In this document: in pieces, positions 30,721 through 39,652 of the stretch
Layout of the letters: every line of letters starts with the position of its first letter
Position numbering within the stretch: the stretch's first letter is position 1
DNA from: Opitutaceae bacterium TAV5
GTDB lineage: Bacteria; Verrucomicrobiota; Verrucomicrobiia; Opitutales; Opitutaceae
NCBI GenBank assembly: GCA_000242935.3
Contig: CP007053.1
Location: 6,433,001-6,497,000, forward strand
Direction of reading: 5' to 3'
Length of the DNA stretch: 64,000 bases
Notes under the pieces: generated by a model
The model's database searches: none
Seen by the model: the letters and a program-made list of their open reading frames with translations, nothing else
Told to the model about the DNA's origin: nothing
Made by a program: the position numbers and the translations under genes

Positions 30721-33700
30721 GGGTTGGTGGTGGGAGAACGACGCCCGCGCGCTTCCATCCAGTCGTAGAGGATGGGCAGCACGACGAGGGTCAGGAAAGT
30801 TGAGGTGATGATGCCGCCGATCACGACGGTCGCCAGCGGTCGCTGCACTTCGGCACCGGCTCCGGTGGCCAGCGCCATCGGCACAAAACCGAGCGAGGCA
30901 ACCAGGGCCGTCATCAGCTTCGGGCGCAGGCGGGTGAGCGTCCCTTCCACCACGGCGTCACGCACATTCCGGCCTTCGCGGCGGAGCTGGTTGATGAAAC
31001 TGATCAGCATGATGCCATTGAGCACGGCGATGCCGCTCAGGGCGATGAAGCCGACCCCCGCACTGATCGTGAAAGGCATGTCGCGTAGCCAGAGTGCGAA
31101 TACACCTCCGGTCACCGCCAGCGGCACGCAGACGAAAATCAGCGCGGCCTGCCGGACGCTGCCAAAGCTCATGAAGATGAGCACGAAGATGAAGAGCAGC
31201 GCCATCGGCACGATGATCGCGAGCCGCGCCCGCGCCTTTTGCAGGTTTTCGAACTGCCCGCCGAACTCCGCGTAATAGCCCGGTGGAAAGTTCACCTCGG
31301 CGCGGAGACGCGCCATGGCTTCCTGGACGAATCCTTCGACGTCGCGGCCGCGCAGGTTGATGAGGATCGCGGCCCGCCGCTGTCCGGACTCGCGGGTGAC
31401 GGCGCCGACTTGCTCGACCATCTCGAACCGGGCGACCTGCCCGAGCGCGAGCAAGCCGCCCTCGTCGGTGCGCACGGGGATGTTTTTCATGACCGCGATG
31501 TCACCGCGTTCCGTTTCCGTGAGTCGGACGACGATGGGGAACTGCCGGTTTCCCTCGACCACCGAACCCGCCTCGTCCCCCGCCAGCGCGGAGGCGATGG
31601 CCTGATTCATGTCGCCCGCCTGAAGATTGTAGCGGCGCAGGGCGGCGCGGTCCGGGGTGATCTCCAAAATCGGCGACAGGCCGAAGGAGTCGAACTCAAC
31701 GTCGCCGCTGCCGGGGATCTGCCGGATCAGGTCTCGAATCTCGGTCGCGAGGCGTTCCAGCGTGGGGAAGTCGTCGCCGAAAATCTTGATCGCGATGTCG
31801 GCGCGGACGCCCGCCATCATTTCGTTGAAACGCATCTGGATCGGCTGCGTGAACAGGAAGGTCTGGCCGGGGGCGTGGATGGCGAGTTCGCGCCGCATGA
31901 GGCCGATCAGTTGCTGCTTGGTGACGGGGCGTCCGTCGGTCTTGCGCCACTGGTCGCGTGGCTTGAACTCGATGTAGCTGTCGCAGAGGTTGGGCCCCAT
32001 CGGGTCCACCGCGATTTCGGCGGTGCCGATCAGGCCGAAGATGCGGTCGATCTCGGGGAATTTCTCCAGGAGCACTTTTTCGGACTTCTCCTGGAGTTCG
32101 ACCGAGGCGTTGATTCCCGCGCTGCCGCTGCGGATGAACTGGAGCAGCATCGTGCCTTCGTCTAGCTGGGGAATGAACTCGGCTCCGAGCTTTGTGAAGA
32201 GCCAAAGCGAGGAGCCGAAGAGCAGCACGGCCGCGCCCACGACCAGCCAGCGCAGGCGGAGGGCAAAGGCGAGCAGCGGGGTATAGATCGCCTTGAAGAA
32301 GCGGACGAGCCAGTTGTCGCGTTCGCGGATTTTCCCGCGCAGGAGATACGAGCAGAGCACGGGCATGAGCGTGAGCGCGAGGACGAGGGAGCCGACGAGG
32401 GCGAAGATCACGGTCAGCGCCATGGGGCGGAACATCTTCCCTTCGATGCCGGTGAGCGCCAGGATCGGCACATAGACCACGGCGATGATGAGCACGCCGA
32501 AGAACATGGGGTTGGCCACTTCCCTGGCCGAATAGCGCACTTCATTGAAGCGCTCCCGGGCGCTCAGCTCGCGGCCCAGATCGCGTTGTTTGTGCGCGAG
32601 GTGCCGGACGATGTTTTCGACCATGACCACGGCGCCGTCGATGATCAGGCCGAAGTCGATCGCACCGAGGCTCATCAGGTTTCCCGACACGCGGCTCTGC
32701 ACCATGCCGGTGAGCGCGAGCAACATCGAGAGCGGGATGGCCAGCGCCACGATGAAGGCCGCGCGCAGGTTGCCGAGCAGGGCGAAGAGCACGGCCACCA
32801 CGAGCACCGCGCCTTCGAAGAGGTTTTTCTCCACGGTGTGGAGGGTCCGGTTCACGAGGTCGGAGCGGTTGTAGAGCGGCCGGATTTCGACACCGGGAGG
32901 CAGTTTTCCCTGAATCCGGTCGAGGCTGGCGGCGACATCGTCGGCGACGACCCGGCTGTTGCCGTCGGCGAGCATGAGCGCGCCGCCGATGACGGCCTCG
33001 GCTCCGTTTACGGTGGCCGCGCCCGTCCGGTAGCCCGAACCGATGGCCACCCGGGCGACATCCTTCACGAGGAGCGGCTCCGGCAGTCCGGCGAATTTCA
33101 GCGAGATCTCCGCTATTTCGCCGGGCGTATTCACCCGGCTGTTACCGCGGATGACGACCTGCTCGCCGCCGATTTCGACGTAGCCGCCGCCGACGTTTTC
33201 GGTGTTCTCTCGAATCTTGTCGGCGAGTTCCCCGACGGTCAGGCCGATGCTCGCCAGGCGGGCGAGGTCGGGCATGACGACGATCTGGCGTTCGTAACCG
33301 CCGCTCGTGTTGACTTCGGCGATACCGGGCGTGCCGCGGAGCAATGGGCCGATGACGTATTCCTGGATTTGCCGCAGTTCCTGCAATTGCTCCGCGCGGG
33401 TCGCCGGTTTGTCCGGAGCATCCACCGTGAACTCGACGGTGTAGTAAAAGATTTCGCCCAGGGCGGTGCTGATGGGGGCGAGGCGGGGTTGCAGGCCGGG
33501 GGGCAGTTCCTCGGTGACGCCGACCAGGCGTTCGCTGACGAGCTGGCGGATGCGATAGATGTCCACGCCGTCCTCGAAGGTCAGGCGCACCTGGGAGAGG
33601 CCGAACTTCGAGAGCGAGCGCATTTCGATCATGCCGGGCAGGCCGGTCATCTCGTTTTCGATGGGCCGGGTGACGAGTTTTTCGATTTCCTCGGGAGCGA

Positions 33701-33866
33701 ACGCGGGCACGCCGGTGTTCACCAGCACCTGGGGGTTGGTGATGTCGGGCACCGAATCGATGGGCAGTCGCAGGGCCGACCAGACTCCGATCGCGATCAG
33801 GATGAGCGTGGCCAGCAGGACAATGGAGCGCTGCCGGAGCGACGAATCGACGATTTTGAGAATCAT
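30717..33866 (-). CDS. Heavy-metal efflux RND transporter (CzcA/CusA family)
   Basis: A 1,049-residue inner-membrane proton antiporter of the HME-RND type. Landmarks are the N-terminal LRLPIDSVPDITNPQV, the proton-relay segment GAIDFGLIIDGAVVMVENIVRH in TM4, the large periplasmic loops (GYVEIGGEQVVIRGNSRVN), and C-terminal TM segments ending LVVLPILYDWMEARG. These are diagnostic of Czc/Cus pumps as opposed to drug-exporting AcrB types. Which metal is carried cannot be fixed from the sequence. It is between the adaptor gene (three-base gap) and the Cys/His protein (ATGA overlap), so the operon is translationally tight. Confidence 0.95.
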   Translation of the reverse strand: MILKIVDSSLRQRSIVLLATLILIAIGVWSALRLPIDSVPDITNPQVLVNTGVPAFAPEEIEKLVTRPIENEMTGLPGMIEMRSLSKFGLSQVRLTFEDGVDIYRIRQLVSERLVGVTEELPPGLQPRLAPISTALGEIFYYTVEFTVDAPDKPATRAEQLQELRQIQEYVIGPLLRGTPGIAEVNTSGGYERQIVVMPDLARLASIGLTVGELADKIRENTENVGGGYVEIGGEQVVIRGNSRVNTPGEIAEISLKFAGLPEPLLVKDVARVAIGSGYRTGAATVNGAEAVIGGALMLADGNSRVVADDVAASLDRIQGKLPPGVEIRPLYNRSDLVNRTLHTVEKNLFEGAVLVVAVLFALLGNLRAAFIVALAIPLSMLLALTGMVQSRVSGNLMSLGAIDFGLIIDGAVVMVENIVRHLAHKQRDLGRELSARERFNEVRYSAREVANPMFFGVLIIAVVYVPILALTGIEGKMFRPMALTVIFALVGSLVLALTLMPVLCSYLLRGKIRERDNWLVRFFKAIYTPLLAFALRLRWLVVGAAVLLFGSSLWLFTKLGAEFIPQLDEGTMLLQFIRSGSAGINASVELQEKSEKVLLEKFPEIDRIFGLIGTAEIAVDPMGPNLCDSYIEFKPRDQWRKTDGRPVTKQQLIGLMRRELAIHAPGQTFLFTQPIQMRFNEMMAGVRADIAIKIFGDDFPTLERLATEIRDLIRQIPGSGDVEFDSFGLSPILEITPDRAALRRYNLQAGDMNQAIASALAGDEAGSVVEGNRQFPIVVRLTETERGDIAVMKNIPVRTDEGGLLALGQVARFEMVEQVGAVTRESGQRRAAILINLRGRDVEGFVQEAMARLRAEVNFPPGYYAEFGGQFENLQKARARLAIIVPMALLFIFVLIFMSFGSVRQAALIFVCVPLAVTGGVFALWLRDMPFTISAGVGFIALSGIAVLNGIMLISFINQLRREGRNVRDAVVEGTLTRLRPKLMTALVASLGFVPMALATGAGAEVQRPLATVVIGGIITSTFLTLVVLPILYDWMEARGRRSPTTNP

Positions 33867-33869
33867 GGC

Positions 33870-34619
33870 CTAGAGGGTTTCTCCGGGGATGGCGCAGCAG
33901 GCGTGGCCGCCTTTGACCGCGGCCAGTTCCGTCATCCAAAGGGCCATCACCGGCTCCGAGACGATCTGGTCTCCCGCATAGAGTCCGTCTTTGATCTCGG
34001 CGGCGTCGGCGGTGAGGACGCCGGGAATCACCGGAGTGCGCATGTAGTGTTCGCCGCTGACGGTATAGACGAAATAGCCGTCGGTCGCCCGCACGAGGGC
34101 GGAGCGCGGGATGGTCGGAACCGGCACGCCCGCCGGCTGCGTCACATGGGCGGTGACGAACGAGCCTGCGGTCAGGCTGGAAGGGGCTGCGATTTCCACG
34201 AGGATTTCCACCCAGCCCGCGCCGGACGTGGACAGGTCCTTCAAACCGGTGACGCGCGCATCGAGTTCCTGCCCGTCGGGCGTCTGCACGCGCAGGGTCT
34301 GGCCGGCTTTGACCGTCGCGGCTTGGGCAGGCGCAATGCGGCCGCTGGCCAGCAGGGCGCCGCCGTTCTTCCCGTAGGTGTAGAGCGACAATTCGTGGGT
34401 GGCGGCCAGGCTCTGTTCGGTGATCTCGATGACTTTCAGGCCGAGCGAGAGGCGGGTGTCTTCGGGCACATAGAGGCCTTTGTTTTCGCTGTATTCGGGG
34501 CCGACGATCACGGTCCCGGCGAGCGTGGGCAGTTCCGTTTTAGGCTGGCAGCCGGCGAGAAGGGTGCCGGCGACGAGGAGGGCGATGGTCGAAAAAGAGG
34601 AGGTGTTCATGGCGTTCAT
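33870..34619 (-). CDS. Short RND periplasmic adaptor (membrane fusion) lipoprotein
   Basis: A 249-residue lipoprotein: IALLVAGTLLAGC provides the lipobox with Cys near residue 24. LASGRIAPAQAATVKAGQTLRVQTPDG is the lipoyl/beta-barrel part of an adaptor, and VPTIPRSALVRATDGYFVYTVSG plus GVLTADAAEIKDGLYAGDQIVSEP is the membrane-proximal domain. Adaptors normally have 350-450 residues with a long alpha-hairpin; the hairpin is essentially missing here. The C-terminus GGHACCAIPGETL has a potential metal site. Its ATG overlaps the TolC-like stop by ATGA. It bridges the CzcA-like pump and the TolC-like channel. Confidence 0.83.
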   Translation of the reverse strand: MNAMNTSSFSTIALLVAGTLLAGCQPKTELPTLAGTVIVGPEYSENKGLYVPEDTRLSLGLKVIEITEQSLAATHELSLYTYGKNGGALLASGRIAPAQAATVKAGQTLRVQTPDGQELDARVTGLKDLSTSGAGWVEILVEIAAPSSLTAGSFVTAHVTQPAGVPVPTIPRSALVRATDGYFVYTVSGEHYMRTPVIPGVLTADAAEIKDGLYAGDQIVSEPVMALWMTELAAVKGGHACCAIPGETL

Positions 34620-35911
34620 TGGGCAGAGGCGGCCGAAAGCGTGACAAACGGCGTGGGCCAGCCGGTGAGCAGTTCGAGTTGTTGGGCGGCTTCGAGGGTT
34701 TCCTTCTTCGTGTCGAGGAAGGCTTCGACGGCTTCGAGACAGGCGGTCTGGAGTTCGAGGTAGGTCGCGAGCGGCACCGCGCCGAGCCGGTAGTGCCGGT
34801 CGGCGAGTTCGGCGGCTTCGCGGAACTTGTCCACCGTGTCGGGCCGCCACTCCGAGGTCGCCGCGAGTTTGGCCGTCAGCGCATGGAACGCGATGATGAC
34901 ATCGCGTTCCATCTCGCGCTGTGCCACCAGCAGGAGCGTCTCCGCCTGCCGGCGGCGCGCTTCCGCGATGTCGGTGCCGGCGCGGGTGCGACCGCTCAGC
35001 GGAAGCGGAACGGACACGCCGAGGCCGAAGACCGTTTCGCGTTCGCCCGCTTTCTCCTGGGAATAAAAGGGGCTGATCGATATGGCCGGATACCTTTCAT
35101 TGCGGGCGAGCGAGACTTCCAGTCCCTGCTGTTCGAGTTCGATGCGCTTGCTGCGGAAGTCGTAGTTGTTTTCCCGGGCCGCCGCCAGCAGCCGGTCGAG
35201 ATCGGGGGGCGTTTGAAACACGATGCTGGCATCGGCACTGCGCAGAGGCGTTTCGACGGGGGCGCCGCGGAGCTGGTTGAGTTCCACCAGGGCGGCTTGG
35301 GCGGCGAGCCGGGCTTCGGTGGCGCGACGTTTCAGGGCCAGTTCCTGCGCCTCGATCACGCGGGTTTCCAGCAAGGGGGTGATGCCGGCGGGATCGCGCG
35401 CGAGAAACAGTTCGCGCAGCGTCTGATACCGCGCGGCGACTTCTTCGGTGGCGGCCGATTTCGCGGACGCGGCCACGAGTTCGTAGGTGAGGATGCGCGC
35501 CCGCGCCAGCAGCGCGGCGCGGAAGTGGGCCAGGCCGAGTTCCGCCAGATCGATCTGGCGGTTGGCAATGCTCTTGCGCAGGGCGAGCCGACCCGGCCAC
35601 TCGATGGTCTGGGTGATGGAGACCGACCATGCGGTGCCTTCGTCGGCCAGCGAGCCGCCCGCGTCGTGAACGCGTTTGCGCCCGGCTTCCACCGATAGTT
35701 CGGGATCGGCCCATCGTCCGGCCGACCGCCGGCCGGCTCTGGCCGCGGCAATCTCGGCCTCATAGAAGGCCAGTTCGGGATTTCTCGCGACGATGTCCGC
35801 CACAACCGTGTCGAAGGCGACGGGTGCGACGGGCTCTTCGGCGCGCAGGGTGGCGTGCGTTGCGAAGAGGACTGCGAAAGCGGCCAATGGAAAAAAATGA
35901 CGGGTCTTCAT
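34616..35911 (-). CDS. TolC-family outer-membrane efflux protein (CzcC-like)
   Basis: A 431-residue outer-membrane factor with signal peptide MKTRHFFPLAAFAVLFATHA. The family repeats are visible: NPELAFYEAEIAAARAGRRSAGRWADPELSVE near residue 50 and the helical hairpin regions SITQTIEWPGRLALRKSIAN and FGLGVSVPLPLSGRTRAGTD, both typical of CzcC/CusC channels. The C-terminal half ends in GAVPLATYLELQTACLEAVEAFLDTKKE. Length fits the HME-RND subgroup. The start MKTRHFF was chosen for its signal peptide. It is the second gene of the five-gene operon, 139 bases after the small upstream gene. Confidence 0.92.
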   Translation of the reverse strand: MKTRHFFPLAAFAVLFATHATLRAEEPVAPVAFDTVVADIVARNPELAFYEAEIAAARAGRRSAGRWADPELSVEAGRKRVHDAGGSLADEGTAWSVSITQTIEWPGRLALRKSIANRQIDLAELGLAHFRAALLARARILTYELVAASAKSAATEEVAARYQTLRELFLARDPAGITPLLETRVIEAQELALKRRATEARLAAQAALVELNQLRGAPVETPLRSADASIVFQTPPDLDRLLAAARENNYDFRSKRIELEQQGLEVSLARNERYPAISISPFYSQEKAGERETVFGLGVSVPLPLSGRTRAGTDIAEARRRQAETLLLVAQREMERDVIIAFHALTAKLAATSEWRPDTVDKFREAAELADRHYRLGAVPLATYLELQTACLEAVEAFLDTKKETLEAAQQLELLTGWPTPFVTLSAASAQ

Positions 35912-36050
35912 GGAGACAGATTCACGATTCACGGACACAGTTCAGGATGGCAGGGACAGCGCGGTGCAGACGGAGCTGACCGCAGATCGGCACCCGGCCA
36001 CAGAGGCGCGTGGGGTGCGACGACGTTCTTCCGGTTCGCGCAGGAACCGG

Positions 36051-36455
36051 TCAGACCGTCAGTGAATCGGGAGCATGCGCCGGCGCAGCCGCCCGGCGCT
36101 CGAACTGCCAGACGGGGAGCCAGTCCCGAGGTCGTCTCAGCTCCTCCTTGGCAAGAACCGCTGCCTGCTGGATTTCATCCACGTCCAGCGACAAGGCGGG
36201 GGCACAGATCAGGACGCAGAGGAGCGTGCTTTGCGGCGACAGCTTCAGAATTGAAACCGCACTGTGGTAATGGCCCCCCTCCACCGTCTTGCAGGCCGCA
36301 CCGGGATCGGCGGGCTTGGCCGGATCGCATTCCTTGCAGCCATCGCTTTGTGCTGCCGGTTCAATGGCCGCAGCTTGCAGCCTACAACACACGGTCGCCG
36401 GCACCCAGATAAGGGCGAGGCAAAGGGCGACGATGCTGTGAAGCCTGCGTGGCAT
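36051..36455 (-). CDS. Small exported Cys-containing protein, first gene of efflux operon
   Basis: A 134-residue protein with an N-terminal hydrophobic segment LHSIVALCLALIWVPATVCC. The predicted mature part holds CKECDPA, a further Cys (PGAACKTVEG) and GHYHSAV, suitable for sensing or binding metal. Family assignment is not possible; small Cys/His proteins commonly lead heavy-metal efflux operons in these bacteria. The start MPRRLHSIV was preferred over an upstream ATG because the signal segment follows directly. It is on the same strand as the TolC-like gene. Confidence 0.7.
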   Translation of the reverse strand: MPRRLHSIVALCLALIWVPATVCCRLQAAAIEPAAQSDGCKECDPAKPADPGAACKTVEGGHYHSAVSILKLSPQSTLLCVLICAPALSLDVDEIQQAAVLAKEELRRPRDWLPVWQFERRAAAPAHAPDSLTV

Positions 36456-36639
36456 GAAGACGTTCAAATTTTTTTGCGGGAGCATTCTTGTCAATCTCCG
36501 AACCCCCAGTGTGGAGGTGGCCGGCCTTAATAAGGCAATCGCTGCTGACGCTCGAATTCTTCCAGCAACAGCCAGCCGCTGGTTTCCCCATTCTACATCC
36601 GGTCAAGGTAGTCCCGCTGCGCGGGCTCCACCATGCGGA

Positions 36640-37085
36640 ATCACTCCGCGTTGGCTGGCTTTCGTCGCGACCTTGGTGGGCGGGTTCCCGATTTACCAGG
36701 AAGCGTGGGAGAATCTGCGCAAGTGGCGCATGACGATGGAACTCTCGATGACGATCGCGCTTCTCGCGGCGTTGTGCATCGGGCAATTCTTCACCGCGCT
36801 CGTCATTGCCTTCTTCGTGTTGTTCGCCGAATTGGTTGAAGGTTACACAGTCGGCGGCGGGCGGCGGGCGATCCAAAAACTGACTGATTCGCTTCCACAC
36901 CGGGTGACGGTGCGGCGCAATGGGCAGGAGCAGGAACTTGGGACGCATGAAGTGGAACGCGGAGAGATCGTCATCATCCGTCCTGGCGAACGCATCCCGG
37001 CTGATGGGGAGGTGAGCAAAGGCAACAGCTTCGTTGACCAGGCATCCATCACCGGCGAATCGCTGCCGGTTGAGAAAGTCCAGAC
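36640..37085 (+). pseudogene. P1B-type heavy-metal ATPase fragment
   Basis: This 446-base piece encodes the middle of a CadA/ZntA-like ATPase: two hydrophobic segments (WLAFVATLVGGFPIYQEAW, MTIALLAALCIGQFFTALVI) and the actuator domain with the TGESLPVEK motif. The sequence stops matching right after it. The phosphorylation loop DKTG, the nucleotide-binding domain and the CPC metal site are missing, and the upstream bases do not read as an N-terminal metal-binding domain. The open frame runs on from 36454 to 37224 but only the central part is ATPase. It is a remnant, on the strand opposite to the efflux operon. Confidence 0.82.
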
Positions 37086-37207
37086 GTCAACGATTACCGT
37101 GATTATCGTTGCAGGTGCGTGCGGCGTTGCACTGCCAGGTCCGCGCCGGCGTGCGGCGGGCCTGGTGAATCGCGTTTTCCCGCAGCGACAACCGGTTCGG
37201 GAACCCC

Positions 37208-39133
37208 TCACCGCATTCCGTTGAGCCGTCGGGCGCGCCGGATGCCGCGGCGGAGCAGCCCCGCGGTCAGGATGCCGGCGCCTGCGAGCAGGGCAGACGT
37301 CGCCGGCTCGGGAACGACCGCCGCCTCGAACCGGAGATAACCGTCGGAATCGATCCATGCGGTCCAGGCATCGTCGTATCCGGAAATCTGTACGTTGCCG
37401 TCGCGCGTGTCGGTACCCGAGCCGAATCCGCTGAAAACGAGGTAGCTTTCGTTGTAGTCGAATCCTTCGTGCAACGCCAGGACGATGGCGCCGGAGATCA
37501 GGTCGAAGCTGCTTCCGGAATCGCCGACGATCCGGTCGAAACTGTCGATCGCCAGAATGTCCAGATGGTACGTGCCGCCGGTCATGACAAAATCATCCGA
37601 GAGCGTCCAGGAGCCCGCAGCCGCGCCATTGGTCGTCAGCGTCCCGCCGTCCTGGAGGAGCAGCCCGCCGGTCGCCACGTCCGCGACGATGGAATCCAGG
37701 GAAGTACCGGCGGTGATCGTCGTGACCCCGGCGCCGAGGGCGGCGGCATGACCGGCGATAACGGAACCGGTTTCGATGAGAAGACCTCCGCGGTGGGTGC
37801 TGGCGGCCGACAGGGTCAGGGTGCCGGCGCCTGTCTTGGTGAGCCGGCCTTCCCCGGAAAAACCGTTGCCGGTGATGCCGATGTCATACCCGGCGGAGTC
37901 GATGGTGGCGCCGCCGGCGAGGATGTTCATCGTGCCGATGTTGCTGATGAACGAGCTGTCGGCCTGCCGGGCTTTCAGGACGCCATTGTCGAAATTGACA
38001 GTCGATGCGCCGTTTCTGCCGGCCAGCTTCCGCAGGGTCCAGACGGCGCCGTTTTTCAGGTTCACCGTACCGGAGCTGCCGGTGTTGTAGCCGACATAGG
38101 TCGTGGACGAACTGCCTGCGGTGACTTCGGCATCGGGGCCATCGATCGTCAGTTCGCCCTCTCCGCTGTAACCGACGTAAAGGGTACTCGAGCTGTTCCA
38201 CTTGCCCGCGCCGCTGACCATGGCGTTTCCGGTGCTTCCCGCATAACGTCCGATATAGCCTGTCGTGTTCGAGACGGCGCCCCCGGAAATGTCCAGGGTG
38301 CCGGAGCCATAGCCGCCGACTTCAATATGCGAAGAGCTTTTCCACGAGCCGCTGTCAATCTCCACCAGGCCGATGGCCCCCGCCTGGTTGCCGATGGAGG
38401 CTCCGCTGAGACTGTTGGTCACGACACCGTTGTTGGTAATTTTCAGGGTGCCGGTCCCGTAATTGCCGATGTTGAACGAACCATACGAAAGCTGGCTTGC
38501 GGCAGTGAACGTCCCCCCGTCGACGATGACAGTCCCGGAGCCGTCTCCTTGTCCTGCGATGGAGGTGCTGTAGGCGCTCACGGTCGCATTGTCACTGATG
38601 GTCAGCACCGTCCCCTGACCGGTGCCTCCCGCCACATACAGACGCTGGTTGAATGTCATCGAGCTGCCGGTTCCCGTCACCAGCACACTGGCCGTATCGC
38701 TGTGGCCCAGATAGGCACTTTTGGCGGAGTTGTTGGCAGGACTCGTGAGGGAAGTGGTCAGCGTGGCTCCGCCCCGGACCGTCAGATTTCCGCCGTACAT
38801 GAAAAGCGCGTAGTTTTGGGTACCGGCATTTATGCCCAGGCTCGCCTCCGGACCGTCCAGGGTCAGTGCGTTGTCCGCGTTGACCCAGAGAGTCCGGACG
38901 GCGGCACTCCCCGAAAGCACACTGCTGCCTCCGCCGGCGACCTGCAACCGGACATCGTCGGCGGAACCGGGCACAGCGCCACCGGTCCAGTTGGCCGACT
39001 CCTCCCAGTCTCCGTTTGCCGGTGCGGAGGGGTTCCACGAAATGGTAGCCGCCCTGGAAAAGGGAAGGAGCGAACCGGCAAGCGTCAGCAGAAGACAGCA
39101 GCATGGAACGGATGGAAAGGCGGGCGCGCTCAT
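37208..39133 (-). CDS. PEP-CTERM-anchored autotransporter-type beta-repeat protein
   Basis: A 641-residue secreted protein. The N-terminal signal covers about residues 1-28 (CCCLLLTLAGSLLPFSRA). The body is Gly/Ser/Thr-rich with hydrophobic repeats: GTLKITNNGVV, GTLDISGGAVSNTTGYIG, GELTIDGPDAEVTAGS, and the autotransporter-associated unit GRLTKTGAGTLTLSAASTHRGGLLIETG. It ends with the sorting signal VPEPATSALLAGAGILTAGL followed by LRRGIRRARR, the target of an exosortase. The mature product is expected at the cell surface or in extracellular matrix. The start MSAPAFPSV was chosen because the next possible start adds a non-signal stretch. No exosortase is nearby. Confidence 0.92.
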   Translation of the reverse strand: MSAPAFPSVPCCCLLLTLAGSLLPFSRAATISWNPSAPANGDWEESANWTGGAVPGSADDVRLQVAGGGSSVLSGSAAVRTLWVNADNALTLDGPEASLGINAGTQNYALFMYGGNLTVRGGATLTTSLTSPANNSAKSAYLGHSDTASVLVTGTGSSMTFNQRLYVAGGTGQGTVLTISDNATVSAYSTSIAGQGDGSGTVIVDGGTFTAASQLSYGSFNIGNYGTGTLKITNNGVVTNSLSGASIGNQAGAIGLVEIDSGSWKSSSHIEVGGYGSGTLDISGGAVSNTTGYIGRYAGSTGNAMVSGAGKWNSSSTLYVGYSGEGELTIDGPDAEVTAGSSSTTYVGYNTGSSGTVNLKNGAVWTLRKLAGRNGASTVNFDNGVLKARQADSSFISNIGTMNILAGGATIDSAGYDIGITGNGFSGEGRLTKTGAGTLTLSAASTHRGGLLIETGSVIAGHAAALGAGVTTITAGTSLDSIVADVATGGLLLQDGGTLTTNGAAAGSWTLSDDFVMTGGTYHLDILAIDSFDRIVGDSGSSFDLISGAIVLALHEGFDYNESYLVFSGFGSGTDTRDGNVQISGYDDAWTAWIDSDGYLRFEAAVVPEPATSALLAGAGILTAGLLRRGIRRARRLNGMR

Positions 39134-39375
39134 GGCGCCGCCCTGACTGTTTTCTTGGGTGGGCGTTGATAACATCGGATCAGGTTACCAGTCCGCCGCC
39201 GGTTGCGGTAGTCGGGTAAAGACCCTATTTGTTGTCCCGTTTCCGGCAACCGGATCGATCCCGCCGCAGGGAAGCGCCGGTTCGTCCCGAGGGCCGGATC
39301 TCCGGCGGGCGGCAGGGGCCTTCGATCAGGAAAAGGAAAAAGGCCGTTGTAACCGCTTCACAGCCAGGCTCCGGC

Positions 39376-39563
39376 TAGAGCATTTCAAACAGAATTGTGG
39401 CCGCACAAACAGAACCACGGATTGCACGGATATGTCAGGCAGGATAGCACGTATAATATATTGATTTTTATTAACTTAAGTATTCTTCACCATCCGTGAA
39501 ATCCAAAAGAAATCCGTGAAATCCGTGGTTAAAATCGGCTACGGCTTTATTTAAACTGCTCTA
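39376..39563. repeat. 188-base palindromic MITE-like element
   Basis: The outer ends TAGAGCATTTCAAA (39376-39389) and TTAAACTGCTCTA (39551-39563) are imperfect inverted repeats. Inside, ACCACGGATTGCACGGAT (39413-39430) is complementary to ATCCGTGAAATCCGTGGT (39513-39532 region). Nested inverted repeats and the absence of coding potential mark a folded non-autonomous element. Its A/T content contrasts with the flanks. Confidence 0.65.
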
Positions 39564-39601
39564 AAATATTGCATTTCGGGTGTTGGAATGTCTGGCTATA
39601 T

Positions 39602-39617
39602 GTGTTCACTTGAACAC
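39602..39617 (+). promoter_or_regulatory. Candidate LexA operator upstream of lexA
   Basis: GTGTTCACTTGAACAC is a perfect 7+7 palindrome around two bases, containing TGTTC-N4-GAACA. It is 35 bases before the lexA start, as expected of an autoregulatory SOS box. From memory, a TGTTC-N4-GAACA LexA motif has been reported for Verrucomicrobia; I could not check this. Confidence 0.7.
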
Positions 39618-39652
39618 TAGGAGTATCCAGCCCTATCGAACAATCCAACGCC

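Larger units (their letters stand above)
39134..39652. other. Divergent intergenic region carrying a MITE-like element and the lexA control site
   Basis: Between the PEP-CTERM gene and lexA, 519 bases hold no gene. The A/T-rich middle is an inverted-repeat element at 39376-39563, and the lexA-proximal end has a palindrome at 39602-39617. The part next to the PEP-CTERM gene (39134-39375) should contain its promoter; I see no clear boxes. Confidence 0.6.

Noticed and set aside
36454-37224. A complete 256-residue membrane protein
   Set aside because: Only 36640-37085 matches a P-type ATPase; the ends are unrelated and the catalytic core is missing.
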